From: Streptomyces canus
Lineage (GTDB): Bacteria > Actinomycetota > Actinomycetes > Streptomycetales > Streptomycetaceae
DNA length: 64,000 nt
Direction of reading: 5' to 3'
NCBI RefSeq assembly: GCF_030815415.1
Contig: NZ_JAUSWW010000001.1
Span: forward strand, 2,542,001-2,606,000
Part shown: positions 1-9,065 of the stretch, piece after piece
Numbering within the stretch: position 1 is the first letter of the stretch
Layout: every line of letters starts with the position of its first letter
Notes under the pieces: model-generated
The model's database searches: none
What the model saw: only the letters and a program-made list of their open reading frames with translations
What the model was told of the DNA's origin: nothing
Position numbers and translations under genes: made by a program

Positions 1-2144
1 ACGTTGTCGAAGGCACCGGCGCCGGTCTCGGCGTACTCCTCGTCGACGCCGAGGCAGGAGGTGAGGACCAGGCCCGCGTAGGCGGTGTGCCCCAACTTGA
101 CCTCGGTGGAGCCGACTTCGGTCCAGCGGATGCCGTCCGGTGAGATGGCGCCGGTGCAGCGGCGGCCCCTGCGGGTCACCCGCACCCAGTAGGGGGCCCG
201 CATCCGGTAACCGTCGCCCGCGCCCTCGACGTACGGCGCTTCGAGCGGGGTCGCCGACTCGGGGAGGACGCCGAGGTTGGAGATCGGGAAGGCGGCGGTT
301 TCGGTGATCGCTCGCTGCTGGGTGGGCGGGACGGGGGTGCTGCCGGTGCCGGACACGTCGGCCCCGGTGTCCGGCCGCACTGAGAACACCCCACTCCAGG
401 TGTGCAGCGGCAGCCCCTGGATCAGCATCGAGGCGTGCGCGGCACCCGCGTCGAGGGAGTCGCGCAGGGTGACTCCGATCTTCGAGTACTGCGAGCTGAG
501 CGGAAACACGATCCGCGCGGTGACCGTGCCGTCCCCCGGCAGCGGCAGGTGGACCAGGCGGTAGGTGTCGGGGGAGCCGGACGCCTCCAGCACGAACCGC
601 TCGCCGTCGAAGGCCGCGGAGCCGGGGATCTTCACCTCGCCGATGTCCTGGGTGGCCCAGGGGTCGGGGAGGTCGGCCGAGGCGGCGGCGAGGCTCGATT
701 CGTCGCTGGTGCCTTGGGAGTTGGTGGCGGTGACCCGGTAGTAGTAAGGACGCCCGCCGCGTGCGTCGTCGTCCGTGTACCTGGTGCCGTCGACCGTGGG
801 CGCGATCTCCTCGTACGGCCCTTCGGGCTGGGTGGCCCTGCGGACGCTGTACGTCGTCGCCCACGCCGACGGCAGCCACGCGACGGTGACCTTCTTGCCG
901 CCGCCCACCGCTGTGACCCCGGCCGGGGCCGTCGGCACGGTCGGCGAGGGGGCCTTCGTGCCGGCGTAGGCGAAGGTACCGAAGCTGGGCAGGTCGTCGT
1001 TGCTGCCCTCGACGGCGCGGGCGCCGCCGGTGCCGCGGAAGACGGCCGCCCTGGTGTACGGGGTGTCGAGGCCGCGGACGCCTGCGTAGTGGGCGTAGTA
1101 CATCTCGTAGATCGGCGGCAGGTTGCCGCGGACCTTGTCGGAGACGGTCGTCTTGATGTACTTGCCGGTGCGGTCGAGGTCGGAGGTGAAGGGGACGTCG
1201 CCGCCGAGGTTGTAGCGGGCGGCGTACTCGGCGTTGGCGAGGATGCGGTTGTCGTCGAAGGCCCACAGGTCGACGCCCTGGTTCCAGGCGACCTGCGCGG
1301 CGTCGCCCAGCAGGCCGACGGCGAGCTGCTCGTGGCCCTGGTCGCGGCCGGACTCCTGGCCCTGGCCTTCCGCGGTGACGACACGGTTGCGGACGCTGCC
1401 GTTTCCGGCCCCGGCCGCGGCGAACCGCAGCGCGTCCTCGAAGAGCGTGCGCTCCTCGCAGAACACGCCGATGGCCAGGATGGACTGGATGGACGTCAGG
1501 TCCCAGTTGCCGTTGGCGTACAGCATGTAACCGGATACGGCCGGATACCAGACGTTCAGGAAGGACTGCTCGCAGCGGGCGATGTCGGCGTCGCTCCAGC
1601 CGTCGTAGTCGCTGTGCCGCAGCAGCTCGGCCGCGTTGACGAACTTGAAGGCCTGCAGCCCCGCGCCGAGCGGACCATCGGCGCCGGTGACCATGGTGAG
1701 CGATGCCGACCAGGCGTTGAGGATGTCCCGGGCCTTGTCGGCGTGGGCGCGGTTGCCGGTGACGCACCACATGAGGGCGTTCTGGTAGGCGGCAGCCGAG
1801 TCGGCGACGGCCTGGTTCTGGAAGTTGGTGGGACCGCGCCCCCAGGAGGTGATCTGGCCGGTGTTCTGGATCGTGTACGTCGGCTTCGAACGGGCGTGGG
1901 CCGCGAACGTCAGGTAACCGTCGTAGACCGGCGATTCCCGGTCGACGACCGCGGCCTTCATCCGGGCGAGGTCGGCGGCGCTGTGCAGCAGTCCGGGGTG
2001 GGTGAAGGAGCGGAGCGAACTGTCGTCGTCCTGGGCCCACGCCGCCGCTGCGGAGGCGGACAGCAGTCCGCCTCCGGCCGCGACCACGAGACCCGCCGCG
2101 CCGAGGAAGTTCCGTCGGCTGAGAGGAAACACGGGTGACTCCAT
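1..2144 (-). CDS. Secreted alginate-lyase-family protein with fibronectin III domain (3' end outside window)
   Basis: The reading frame is open from an ATG at 2144 to the window edge (714 codons, no stop), so the C-terminus is missing. Residues 9-15 (SRRNFLG) plus a hydrophobic stretch form a twin-arginine signal, so export by Tat is expected. Residues of about 45-340 resemble the alpha/alpha-toroid alginate lyase family, with NGNWD near residue 210 and a Gly/Gln/His-rich GQGQESGRDQGHEQ segment near 260. A fibronectin III domain follows (about 400-485), then a beta-rich C-terminal part. It starts 19 nt after the GH28-like gene, in the same operon as the sugar importer. The likely role is cleaving a uronic-acid-containing polysaccharide outside the cell. 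The substrate is inferred, not seen. Confidence 0.72.
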   Translation of the reverse strand, partial: MESPVFPLSRRNFLGAAGLVVAAGGGLLSASAAAAWAQDDDSSLRSFTHPGLLHSAADLARMKAAVVDRESPVYDGYLTFAAHARSKPTYTIQNTGQITSWGRGPTNFQNQAVADSAAAYQNALMWCVTGNRAHADKARDILNAWSASLTMVTGADGPLGAGLQAFKFVNAAELLRHSDYDGWSDADIARCEQSFLNVWYPAVSGYMLYANGNWDLTSIQSILAIGVFCEERTLFEDALRFAAAGAGNGSVRNRVVTAEGQGQESGRDQGHEQLAVGLLGDAAQVAWNQGVDLWAFDDNRILANAEYAARYNLGGDVPFTSDLDRTGKYIKTTVSDKVRGNLPPIYEMYYAHYAGVRGLDTPYTRAAVFRGTGGARAVEGSNDDLPSFGTFAYAGTKAPSPTVPTAPAGVTAVGGGKKVTVAWLPSAWATTYSVRRATQPEGPYEEIAPTVDGTRYTDDDARGGRPYYYRVTATNSQGTSDESSLAAASADLPDPWATQDIGEVKIPGSAAFDGERFVLEASGSPDTYRLVHLPLPGDGTVTARIVFPLSSQYSKIGVTLRDSLDAGAAHASMLIQGLPLHTWSGVFSVRPDTGADVSGTGSTPVPPTQQRAITETAAFPISNLGVLPESATPLEAPYVEGAGDGYRMRAPYWVRVTRRGRRCTGAISPDGIRWTEVGSTEVKLGHTAYAGLVLTSCLGVDEEYAETGAGAFDN

Positions 2145-2163
2145 GATGATTCTCAGCGCCGCG

Positions 2164-3948
2164 TCACGCGGGCTCGACGGTGAACGCGACGGTCTGCGTC
2201 GCGGTGCCCGCGCTGTTGGTGGCCGAGACCGTGGTGGTGAAGCTGCCGACGTTGTCCCGCATGGTCCCGGAGATCAGACCGGTGGCGGTGTCGATGCCCA
2301 GACCCTTCGGCAGGCCCTCGGCGGCGAACGAGGTCGGCAGGGCGCTGGCCGTGATCAGGTAGTTGAAGATCTGGTTCTTGGTGCCGGTGGCCTTGTCCGG
2401 GCTGGTGATGGCGGGCTGGTCGGTGGAGGTGGCCTCGTTGGCGTTCAGGAACCGGGGGGTGATCACGTGCTCGTTGGCGTACGCCGGCATGATGTCGGTG
2501 AACTTGTACCAGCCGGGCTTCTTCATCCCGTTGCCGATCATCTTGCCGTTGATGACGAGGTTCTGGAACGTCACGTTCTTGATGGCGTGGTCCGCGTCGT
2601 AGCCGACCATGATCGACGGGTTGGCGTGCGTGCCGGTGTAGGTCATGTTGCGGATGAACACGCCGTCGATGCCCCGGCCGACGGACGTGTTGTACGACTT
2701 GTTGTACATGACGCGCATGTTGATCAGCTGGCCCCAGCGGAAGTCCTCCACCCGGATGTCCTGGGCGCGGACGTTGCTGAGCAGGTTGCTGTCACCCGGG
2801 TTGAGTGCGATGCAGCCCTGGTAGTCCATCTGCGGTTCGCGGTGGTCGAGGATGTCGATGTTGCTGAAGACGAGGTTCTCGATCGTCTCCGGCTTGTCGG
2901 TGTTGCCGTGCGTGCCGACGTTGATCGGGTGCGCGACGTCCGCCCAGAGGGTGGAGTTGCGGACGGTGATGTTGCGGCAGTCGCCGTAGTAGTCCCAGCG
3001 GTGGGCGTAGATGGCGATGCAGTCGTCGGAGTTGCGCATCCAGACGCCCTCGATGAGGACGTCCTCGCTGGAGAAGACGTCGATGCCGTCGCCCCACTGG
3101 CCGTGGCTGTAGGAGTGCAGGTTGCGGATGGTGACCTGCTTGGACTGGCCGACGGTGACCGAGTAGCCACTGCTCGGGTTGAGCACCAGGATGCCGTCGA
3201 TCTCGATGTTCTTGGCGTACTGGAGCAGGACGCCGCTCGGCGAGTTGTACAGCACACCGCGGCCGATCAGGCGGGCGTTCTCGACGTTGACGAACTCCAC
3301 CCGGGAGGTCAGCACGGCGCCGCCGGCCAGGTAGAGCGTCTTGCCGCTAGGCACCTTGACCACGTTGTCGGTGGTCTTGTGCAGGCCGGGGCCGAAGTAG
3401 ATGACGTCGGGGTCGTCAGGGTCGGGGACGTGGGTCTCGATCGGGTTGGCGTGCAGCTGGAGGTTGTTGAAGATCTCGCCGTCGATCTCGATGGAGAGGT
3501 TGCGCGGCTCGGTGAGGGTGAAGCTCACCGTGTCGCCGTCCACCGTGAACCGGGTGCCGTACGACAGGGGCCGGATCTTCGCGGATCCGATGGCGCCCTT
3601 GGCCGAGGTGACGGCGACCTCGACGGTGCCGGTGAAGTCGAAGGTAGCGACGGAGGAGTTGAAGACCGGGCCGCTTCCCGTGTTCGCGTCGATCTGCTTC
3701 GCCCTGGCACGGTAGACGGGCACCGTCTGCCAGTTGCCGCCCGCCGTACGGGCCTTGACGGAGAAGCTCGAGTTGGTCGGCACCCCGCTCGGGATCGGGA
3801 ACACCACCAGCTTGTCGGCGGAAGCGGCGGTGTCGTCCGCTCTCGCGGTGCCGGCCGTGGCGCCGATCAGCGAGTACGCGGCGGCGGTGGCACCGGCTGC
3901 CTGGAGGAGGGTGCGCCGGGACAGGCCGGTGCTCTGGGCGTCGCTCAT
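2164..3948 (-). CDS. Secreted GH28-like (polygalacturonase-type) beta-helix glycoside hydrolase
   Basis: 594 aa. The N-terminus carries a twin-arginine signal (LSRRTLLQAAG, residues 9-19). Residues of about 180-480 show the repeated N/D-rich short strands of a right-handed parallel beta-helix, with GDGIDV near residue 286 and NSDDCIAIY near 304, the kind of acidic cluster that supplies catalytic aspartates in GH28 and the related GH49. The last 85 residues look like a putative-Ig (He_PIG) module. The ribosome site GAAGGAA precedes the ATG. It lies 44 nt after the upstream permease stop and 19 nt before the lyase-like gene, so the two secreted enzymes and the importer form one unit. GH28 is favoured, but GH49 cannot be excluded. 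Confidence 0.78.
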   Translation of the reverse strand: MSDAQSTGLSRRTLLQAAGATAAAYSLIGATAGTARADDTAASADKLVVFPIPSGVPTNSSFSVKARTAGGNWQTVPVYRARAKQIDANTGSGPVFNSSVATFDFTGTVEVAVTSAKGAIGSAKIRPLSYGTRFTVDGDTVSFTLTEPRNLSIEIDGEIFNNLQLHANPIETHVPDPDDPDVIYFGPGLHKTTDNVVKVPSGKTLYLAGGAVLTSRVEFVNVENARLIGRGVLYNSPSGVLLQYAKNIEIDGILVLNPSSGYSVTVGQSKQVTIRNLHSYSHGQWGDGIDVFSSEDVLIEGVWMRNSDDCIAIYAHRWDYYGDCRNITVRNSTLWADVAHPINVGTHGNTDKPETIENLVFSNIDILDHREPQMDYQGCIALNPGDSNLLSNVRAQDIRVEDFRWGQLINMRVMYNKSYNTSVGRGIDGVFIRNMTYTGTHANPSIMVGYDADHAIKNVTFQNLVINGKMIGNGMKKPGWYKFTDIMPAYANEHVITPRFLNANEATSTDQPAITSPDKATGTKNQIFNYLITASALPTSFAAEGLPKGLGIDTATGLISGTMRDNVGSFTTTVSATNSAGTATQTVAFTVEPA

Positions 3949-3992
3949 GGAGAAGTTCCTTCAACAAGAGGGGAGATGAGAGATACGGAAGG

Positions 3993-4865
3993 TCACTTGA
4001 GGCCGCTGGTGGACATCCCGGCGACGAATCCGCGCTGGGCGATGAGGAAGATCAGCAGGATCGGGACGACGTACATCACCGAGGCCGCGGCCTGCAGTTC
4101 GGGCACGGGCGTGCCGCCCTCGTTGACGTAGGCGGTCATCACGGCGACGGCGAGCGTGGTGCGGTCGGTGGACAGCAGCAGCTGCGGGGCGATGTAGTCG
4201 CCCCAGGTCCAGGTGAAGGCGATGATGAAGCTCGCGGACAGCACGGGCCAGGACTGCGGCAGGAAGATCCGCCAGAAGATCGAGGTGTAGCCGCAGCCGT
4301 CGACGATCGCGGCCTCCTCCAGTTCACGGGGCATGCCCGCGAAGAACTGCCGGAAGAGGAAGACCAGATACGGCGCCGCGGACAGGCCCCACAGCACCCA
4401 CGGCCAGTAGGTGTCGACCATGCCGAGCTTGGCGAAGATCAGGTAGGTGGGCAGCAGGGTGACCATCTGCGGCAGCATCATCGAGCCGAGCAGCACACCG
4501 AACAGCACCTTCTTGCCGGGCGCGTCGAGCCGGGCGAAGCCGAAGCCGACCCAGGCCGAGCTGAGGGTGACGAGCGTGGCGTAGAGGAAGGCGATGATCA
4601 AAGAGTTGCGGGCGTAGCCGAGGAAGTCGATCTGCTGGAAGGCGTCGGCGAAGTTGTGCCACTGGAAGGCGTCGGGCAGCCAGTGCACGGGTGAGGCGGC
4701 CAACTCCCCTTGCGTCTTCAGGCCGGAGAGGATCAGCCAGCTGAACGGGCCGAGGAACACTCCGGTGACGGAGACGAGCACGGTGTAGAGGGCGAGGCGT
4801 CTGGCGCGCACGCGTACGCGCGCACCGGCCATGGGTGACTTGGGCGGCAGACTGGTCGCGGTCAC
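3993..4865 (-). CDS. Carbohydrate ABC transporter permease, MalG type
   Basis: 290 aa. The start is taken as the GTG at 4865, which overlaps the TGA of the upstream permease (GTGA). Six hydrophobic segments are visible. A binding-protein-dependent permease (EAA) loop, EEAAIVDGCGYTS, lies in the second half and is where an ATPase would dock. With the preceding permease it forms the membrane channel of a CUT1-family sugar importer. No ATPase gene is present, as in many Streptomyces sugar systems that share one ATPase (MsiK), so energy probably comes from a gene elsewhere. The substrate is probably an oligosaccharide released by the two secreted enzymes downstream. Confidence 0.88.
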   Translation of the reverse strand: MTATSLPPKSPMAGARVRVRARRLALYTVLVSVTGVFLGPFSWLILSGLKTQGELAASPVHWLPDAFQWHNFADAFQQIDFLGYARNSLIIAFLYATLVTLSSAWVGFGFARLDAPGKKVLFGVLLGSMMLPQMVTLLPTYLIFAKLGMVDTYWPWVLWGLSAAPYLVFLFRQFFAGMPRELEEAAIVDGCGYTSIFWRIFLPQSWPVLSASFIIAFTWTWGDYIAPQLLLSTDRTTLAVAVMTAYVNEGGTPVPELQAAASVMYVVPILLIFLIAQRGFVAGMSTSGLK

Positions 4866-5860
4866 TTCTTCGCCTCCGGGTCGACGGTGTAGAACACGGC
4901 GCCGGACGTGAACTTGAAGATGAGTCCGGTCACGACGAGGATCAGGACGAAGAGCACCCACAGCAGTGCGGAGGCGTAGCCGTAGCGGCCGAGCGCGAAG
5001 TACTGCGCGAACACATGCATCATGTAGAGGTAGTTGGACTGCGGGACCGTGGTGATACCGCTCGTGTCACCGAGCGGCGCCAGCAGCAGCGGCATGATGG
5101 TCTGCACCGAGGCGATCATCCCGGTGACCGTCTGGAAGAGCAGCACGGGCGACAGCAGCGGCACGGTGATGCTGCGGAAGGTGCGCCAGGCGCTCGCCCC
5201 GTCGATCCGGGCCGCTTCGTGGAGTTCCCGGGGGACGTCCTGGAGACCGGCCAGCGAGATGATCATGACGTTGCCGGCGCCCCAGAGCACGGTCATCAGC
5301 AGGACGTAGCGGGCGTACGGGTCGGCGAGCCAGGCCAGGGCGTCGATGCCGAAGAAGGTCAGAACGCCGTTGGTGGCACCGGAGTTCTGGTCGAAGAGGA
5401 ACTTGAAGGCCAGGCCCGCGCCCACCGGCGGCACCACGGCGGGCAGATAGAGCAGGGTGCGGAACAGTCCGCGCGCCTTGAGCGGCCGGTTGACCAGTAC
5501 GGCGAGGCCGAGTCCCGCGATGATCGACAGCGGAACCGAGGTCACCGCGAACAGGCCCGCGCGACCCAGGGAGTCCCAGGTGACCGGGTCGTTCAGCAAC
5601 TCGCGGTAGTTGCCGAGTCCGACGTACTTCCAGTGGGGCGAGATGCCGTCGAAGGTGGTGAAGCTGAGCCACAGCGCGTACGCCATCGGCACGATGGTCA
5701 GCAGCAGGAACCCGATGATCCAGGGCGAGGTGAACAGGTAGAACGCCCGGTGTCTGCGCGCGGTCATGGTGACCCGTGGCCGCCCGGCGGCACTCGCACG
5801 TCCGGTGCTCGCGGCGGCGTCGGGCCGGTCCGCGACGGCGGAGATCTGATCGACCGTCAT
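4862..5860 (-). CDS. Sugar ABC transporter permease, MalF/UgpA type
   Basis: 332 aa with a cytoplasmic N-terminus of about 35 residues, then six predicted membrane spans starting at FYLFTSPWIIGFLLL. The EAA loop reads HEAARIDGASAWRTF. Its start ATG overlaps the stop of the binding-protein gene by 4 nt (ATGA) and its stop overlaps the next permease start, so the three transporter genes are translationally coupled. It pairs with the MalG-type permease in a CUT1-family importer. This is a routine assignment; only the sugar is unknown. Confidence 0.9.
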   Translation of the reverse strand: MTVDQISAVADRPDAAASTGRASAAGRPRVTMTARRHRAFYLFTSPWIIGFLLLTIVPMAYALWLSFTTFDGISPHWKYVGLGNYRELLNDPVTWDSLGRAGLFAVTSVPLSIIAGLGLAVLVNRPLKARGLFRTLLYLPAVVPPVGAGLAFKFLFDQNSGATNGVLTFFGIDALAWLADPYARYVLLMTVLWGAGNVMIISLAGLQDVPRELHEAARIDGASAWRTFRSITVPLLSPVLLFQTVTGMIASVQTIMPLLLAPLGDTSGITTVPQSNYLYMMHVFAQYFALGRYGYASALLWVLFVLILVVTGLIFKFTSGAVFYTVDPEAKK

Positions 5861-7206
5861 CCCACCTGCTCCTTACCGCGCTTCAGCTGGTCATTGATGG
5901 CCGAGTTCAGACGTCCGGCGAGGGTGTCGACGGAGATCTGGCCGTTCATCGCGGCGGGGGCTATCTGGTTGAAGAGGGCGTCGACTGCGTCCGCCCTGGT
6001 GTACGGGGTGAAGGAGACCACCGAGAAATGCTCCAGTTCGCTTTCCTGGACCCTCAACACCCGTTTCTCGTAGTCCTCCTGACCGGGCATCAGGGGGCGC
6101 AGCGACTTGAGCGTGGGGATGCCCCAGCCGCCGGCGGCGCGTGCCCTGGCCGGCTCCTCGCCGAAGAACCACTCGAAGACCCGCCAGGCGGCGTCCTTGT
6201 TCTTCGCGCCGCGTGGCATCCACAGTCCGGTGCCGCCCTGGCAGGCGCTGATCCGGGGACCGTCCGCGAACGTCGGGGCGGGCGCCAGCCTGGACACCTT
6301 CGCCAGCTTCTTGTCCGGGTAGATCATGCCGCCCATCCAGTAGCCGGCGTTCGACATGGCCAGCCGCCCGGCCTGGTAGGTGGGGCCGTCCCAGCCGTTG
6401 GGGTCGGGCTGGATGAGACTCGGCCCCACCTTGGTCCGGCAGTAGTCGATGTACCAGGTCAGGGCTTTGCGGGCCTCGGGGGTGGTGAAGTCGACCCGGG
6501 AGAAGTCGTCGTTGAAGAGGCTGCCTCCGGCGGACGCGGTCATGGTCGTCAGGAGCGTGGCCCGGGTGAGGCCGGCGTAGCTGCCGCCGAAGACGGTGGT
6601 CTGACCCTTCTTGCGCTGCACGAGACGCTTGGCGGTGTCCTGCCACTCCTCGTAGGTGACCGGCTCGGTCTCCGACGGGTGATCGACACCGGCCTTGTCG
6701 AAGGCCGCGGTGTTGTACCAGTACATGGAGTCCTGGGAGAAGTCCTTGGCCATGCCGTAGCGCGGGCCCTTGCCCTGGGTGCGGCCGTCGTACCGCCACA
6801 GGTCGTTGACGGGGTCCAGGTCGTCCAGCTTGAGGACGCCGCTCCGCGCGAAGTAGGGGTCCAGTTCCTCGGCCACGTCCCGTGCCGCGAAGAACGGCGC
6901 GTCCACGGCGCCGACGCCACGCACCAGGTCGGGCGGGCTGCCGCTGGTGAGCATCGCGATCAGCTTGGTGATGTCGTACTTCACCAGGACGATCTTGATT
7001 CCGAGGGCCTTCTTCGCCTGCCGCACCTGCTCCGGAAGGATGTCTCCCGAGTTGACCATCACGGTGACGGTCTCACCCGAGCCGCTGACCCCGGTGGACA
7101 CCCGCATCGCGCAGCCGCTCAGCGCCGCGGCGCCGGCCGCGGCACCTCCCGCCGACAGGGCGAGGAACCGGCGGCGGCCCATCGGAGCACCGACATGAGG
7201 GTGCAT
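5857..7206 (-). CDS. Extracellular solute-binding lipoprotein of sugar ABC transporter
   Basis: 449 aa from the ATG at 7206, chosen because GGGAGGTGG lies just upstream and the signal sequence begins here. Residues 10-33 contain GRRRFLAL followed by a hydrophobic run and a lipobox ending LSGCA, suggesting a Tat-exported lipoprotein. The body has the features of solute-binding protein family 1 (maltose/oligosaccharide type). It is the first gene of the five-gene operon running down to position 1 and probably captures the sugar released by the encoded hydrolase and lyase. The promoter should lie in the 716-nt gap upstream. Confidence 0.87.
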   Translation of the reverse strand: MHPHVGAPMGRRRFLALSAGGAAAGAAALSGCAMRVSTGVSGSGETVTVMVNSGDILPEQVRQAKKALGIKIVLVKYDITKLIAMLTSGSPPDLVRGVGAVDAPFFAARDVAEELDPYFARSGVLKLDDLDPVNDLWRYDGRTQGKGPRYGMAKDFSQDSMYWYNTAAFDKAGVDHPSETEPVTYEEWQDTAKRLVQRKKGQTTVFGGSYAGLTRATLLTTMTASAGGSLFNDDFSRVDFTTPEARKALTWYIDYCRTKVGPSLIQPDPNGWDGPTYQAGRLAMSNAGYWMGGMIYPDKKLAKVSRLAPAPTFADGPRISACQGGTGLWMPRGAKNKDAAWRVFEWFFGEEPARARAAGGWGIPTLKSLRPLMPGQEDYEKRVLRVQESELEHFSVVSFTPYTRADAVDALFNQIAPAAMNGQISVDTLAGRLNSAINDQLKRGKEQVG

Positions 7207-7922
7207 GAACGCACCACCTCCCGCTTCACCTAGTTGGCTCGATTGCGTAGCAACCGGTTGTTGGGCAGTGGGCAGAGCTTCTTCCTGTCCGGAAACCGCG
7301 TCAAGAGCCTTGACGAGTTTTCGAAAAGTCTGCGTAACCCCGACGACACGCGCCGGACGGCAGACAAGGCCGCACCGGTCGATGAAGGCGCAGCTCAAAG
7401 CCATCTTGTACGGCGATGTCGACCACCCCCGTCCGCACGCGCGCACCGGTCGGGAGCGCCCTGCGCACGATCTCGGCGATCATTCACAGAGGCCCGGCAC
7501 GCGGCTCGATCGCCGACGGCAAGCAGTGAACAGCAGGTGCTCTTGGCGGCTTGTCCAGAAACCGGTTGTCAGCCCGTGAGGCGTGGCCCGGTGACGCGGG
7601 CCATCGGCACTGCGCGGCGGGACGGCCGCCAGTCGAATCGCTGAGGCCACCGAGGCTGCTCGGCGAGAAAACGTGGTAACCGATTTCCCGACAGAGTGGG
7701 ATCAAGACCCTCGGCCACGACACGGCACCCACGACCCTCCCCCGGCCCCAACTCCCGGCCCCGGCCCTCCATCCCGCCTTGACGTGGCCATACGTGGCGG
7801 AAACGAGCGAGGAGAAATCAGCACCTCCCTGATCCGCCAGACCGATTGACCCGCCATTCCCGGCAGATCTACGGTAGAAGGCGCTTTCTGAAAATGTTTC
7901 TACTCAGCGTCTCAGGAGTCTC
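7207..7922. promoter_or_regulatory. 716-nt divergent intergenic region with AACCGGTT motifs
   Basis: No convincing gene is seen; the open frames here lack ribosome sites and family features. The region must carry the promoters of the minus-strand importer/lyase operon and the plus-strand dehydrogenase. Three related motifs occur: AACCGGTTGT at 7252-7261 and again at 7560-7569, and AACCGATT at 7678-7685. The central CG flanked by A/T arms is typical of LacI-family operators, and a LacI gene lies at 9066. Binding is inferred. Confidence 0.5.
7876..7889. promoter_or_regulatory. Candidate LacI-type operator upstream of the dehydrogenase
   Basis: AGAAGGCGCTTTCT is a palindrome with one mismatched pair around a central GCGC, 33 nt before the start codon at 7923. 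It matches the general LacI-family operator pattern and resembles the site at 15499. The regulator is probably one of the two LacI proteins in this region; this is inference. Confidence 0.5.
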
Positions 7923-8936
7923 ATGCCCAGCTGCCAGCTGCCGCGGGCCGTGTTCGCGATGGACCCGGTGCACCTCCCCCTGCTGTTTCCCCCGGCGCTC
8001 ATGGCCCGGTTGCGGCAGGCGGCCGACCTCGATCCCGGCCTGGTGCTGGGGGACTTCACCGATCCCGAGGCGGCCGAGGTCCTCGCCACGGCCGAGGTCC
8101 TCATCACCGGCTGGGGCTGCCCGAGCCTCGACGCGGACGTCCTCACGGCCGCACCCCGGCTGCGCACCGTGCTGCACGCGGCGGGCTCCGTCCGCTCACT
8201 CGTCGGCGAGGAACTGTGGGAACGCGGCATCAGCGTGTCCAGCGCGGTCACCGGAAACGCGCTGCCGGTCGCGGAGTACACCCTCGCGATGATCCTGCTC
8301 GCCGGAAAGGACGCCTTCACCCAGCGCGAACGGTTCCGCACCACCCACGCCTACCCGCCCCCCGCCGAGACCGCGCACATCGGCAACGTCGGCCGCCGCA
8401 TCGGCGTCATCGGAGCCTCGCGGGTGGGGCGCCGCCTGCTGGAACTGCTGCGTCCCTTCGACTTCACGGTCCTGCTCCACGACCCCTATGTGAGTCCCGC
8501 CGAGGCCACCGCGCTCGGCGCCCAACTCGTCTCGCTGGACAACCTGTTGAGCCAGTGCGACATCGTCAGCCTGCACGCCCCGGACATCCCCGAGACCTAC
8601 CGCATGCTCGACGCCGGACGACTCGCGCTCATCCGGGACGGCGGCGTCCTCATCAACACGTCCCGGGGGGCGCTCGTCGACCCCGACGCACTGACCGACG
8701 AGCTCGTCGCCGGTCGACTGTATGCGGTACTCGATGTCACCGAGCCCGAGCCGCTGCCGGCGGGGTCGCCGTTGTACCGGCTGCCGAACGTGTTCCTCAC
8801 ACCTCATATCGCCGGGTCGCTCGGGAACGAGCTGGAGAGACTCGGACGGATCGTGGTGGAGGAACTGGAGCGGGTGGCGTCCGGCGGTGCCCTGGTCCAT
8901 GAGGTGCGGCATGCGGATCTGACCCGTGTCGCCTGA
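7923..8936 (+). CDS. D-isomer-specific 2-hydroxyacid dehydrogenase
   Basis: 337 aa. A Rossmann nucleotide-binding motif (GVIGASRVGRR) lies at about residues 158-168. The family's catalytic residues are visible: Arg in INTSRGAL (about 244), Glu in TEPEPLP (about 273) and His in TPHIAGS (about 294). The enzyme should interconvert a 2-keto acid and a 2-hydroxy acid with NAD(P)H. The ribosome site CAGGAGTC precedes the ATG. Its place between the importer/lyase operon and a LacI regulator suggests a role in breaking down sugar acids from the imported polysaccharide, but the substrate is not shown by the sequence. Confidence 0.85.
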   Translation: MPSCQLPRAVFAMDPVHLPLLFPPALMARLRQAADLDPGLVLGDFTDPEAAEVLATAEVLITGWGCPSLDADVLTAAPRLRTVLHAAGSVRSLVGEELWERGISVSSAVTGNALPVAEYTLAMILLAGKDAFTQRERFRTTHAYPPPAETAHIGNVGRRIGVIGASRVGRRLLELLRPFDFTVLLHDPYVSPAEATALGAQLVSLDNLLSQCDIVSLHAPDIPETYRMLDAGRLALIRDGGVLINTSRGALVDPDALTDELVAGRLYAVLDVTEPEPLPAGSPLYRLPNVFLTPHIAGSLGNELERLGRIVVEELERVASGGALVHEVRHADLTRVA

Positions 8937-8959
8937 GGGAACCGGCACCTCACTGCCGT

Positions 8960-8985
8960 CGGAAACAATGGGATACGGTTTTCCG
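8960..8985. promoter_or_regulatory. Inverted repeat upstream of LacI gene
   Basis: CGGAAA at 8960-8965 and TTTCCG at 8980-8985 form an inverted repeat with a 14-nt spacer in the 129-nt gap before the LacI gene. It could be an autoregulatory operator. The match to a LacI operator core is weak. Confidence 0.3.
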
Positions 8986-9065
8986 CACCGGCTCCGGGCC
9001 GGGCCCCCGGCCGGTGTCCTCCCGGCCCCCGGTGGGGCGATCACGACGGTGAAGGAGCCCCCAGG

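Noticed and set aside
402..2138. Long plus-strand open frame opposite the secreted lyase-like gene
   Set aside because: It is a mirror frame of the minus-strand gene, with Val/Gly/Asp/Arg-rich low-complexity content, no family motifs and no ribosome site.
2002..4131. 709-aa plus-strand open frame opposite the GH28-like gene
   Set aside because: Caused by high-GC codon bias of the real gene on the other strand; composition is unnatural and no domain is seen.
7205..7644. Two plus-strand open frames in the gap upstream of the dehydrogenase
   Set aside because: No ribosome site, no family features and overlap with the start of the minus-strand binding-protein gene; the region is better read as regulatory DNA.
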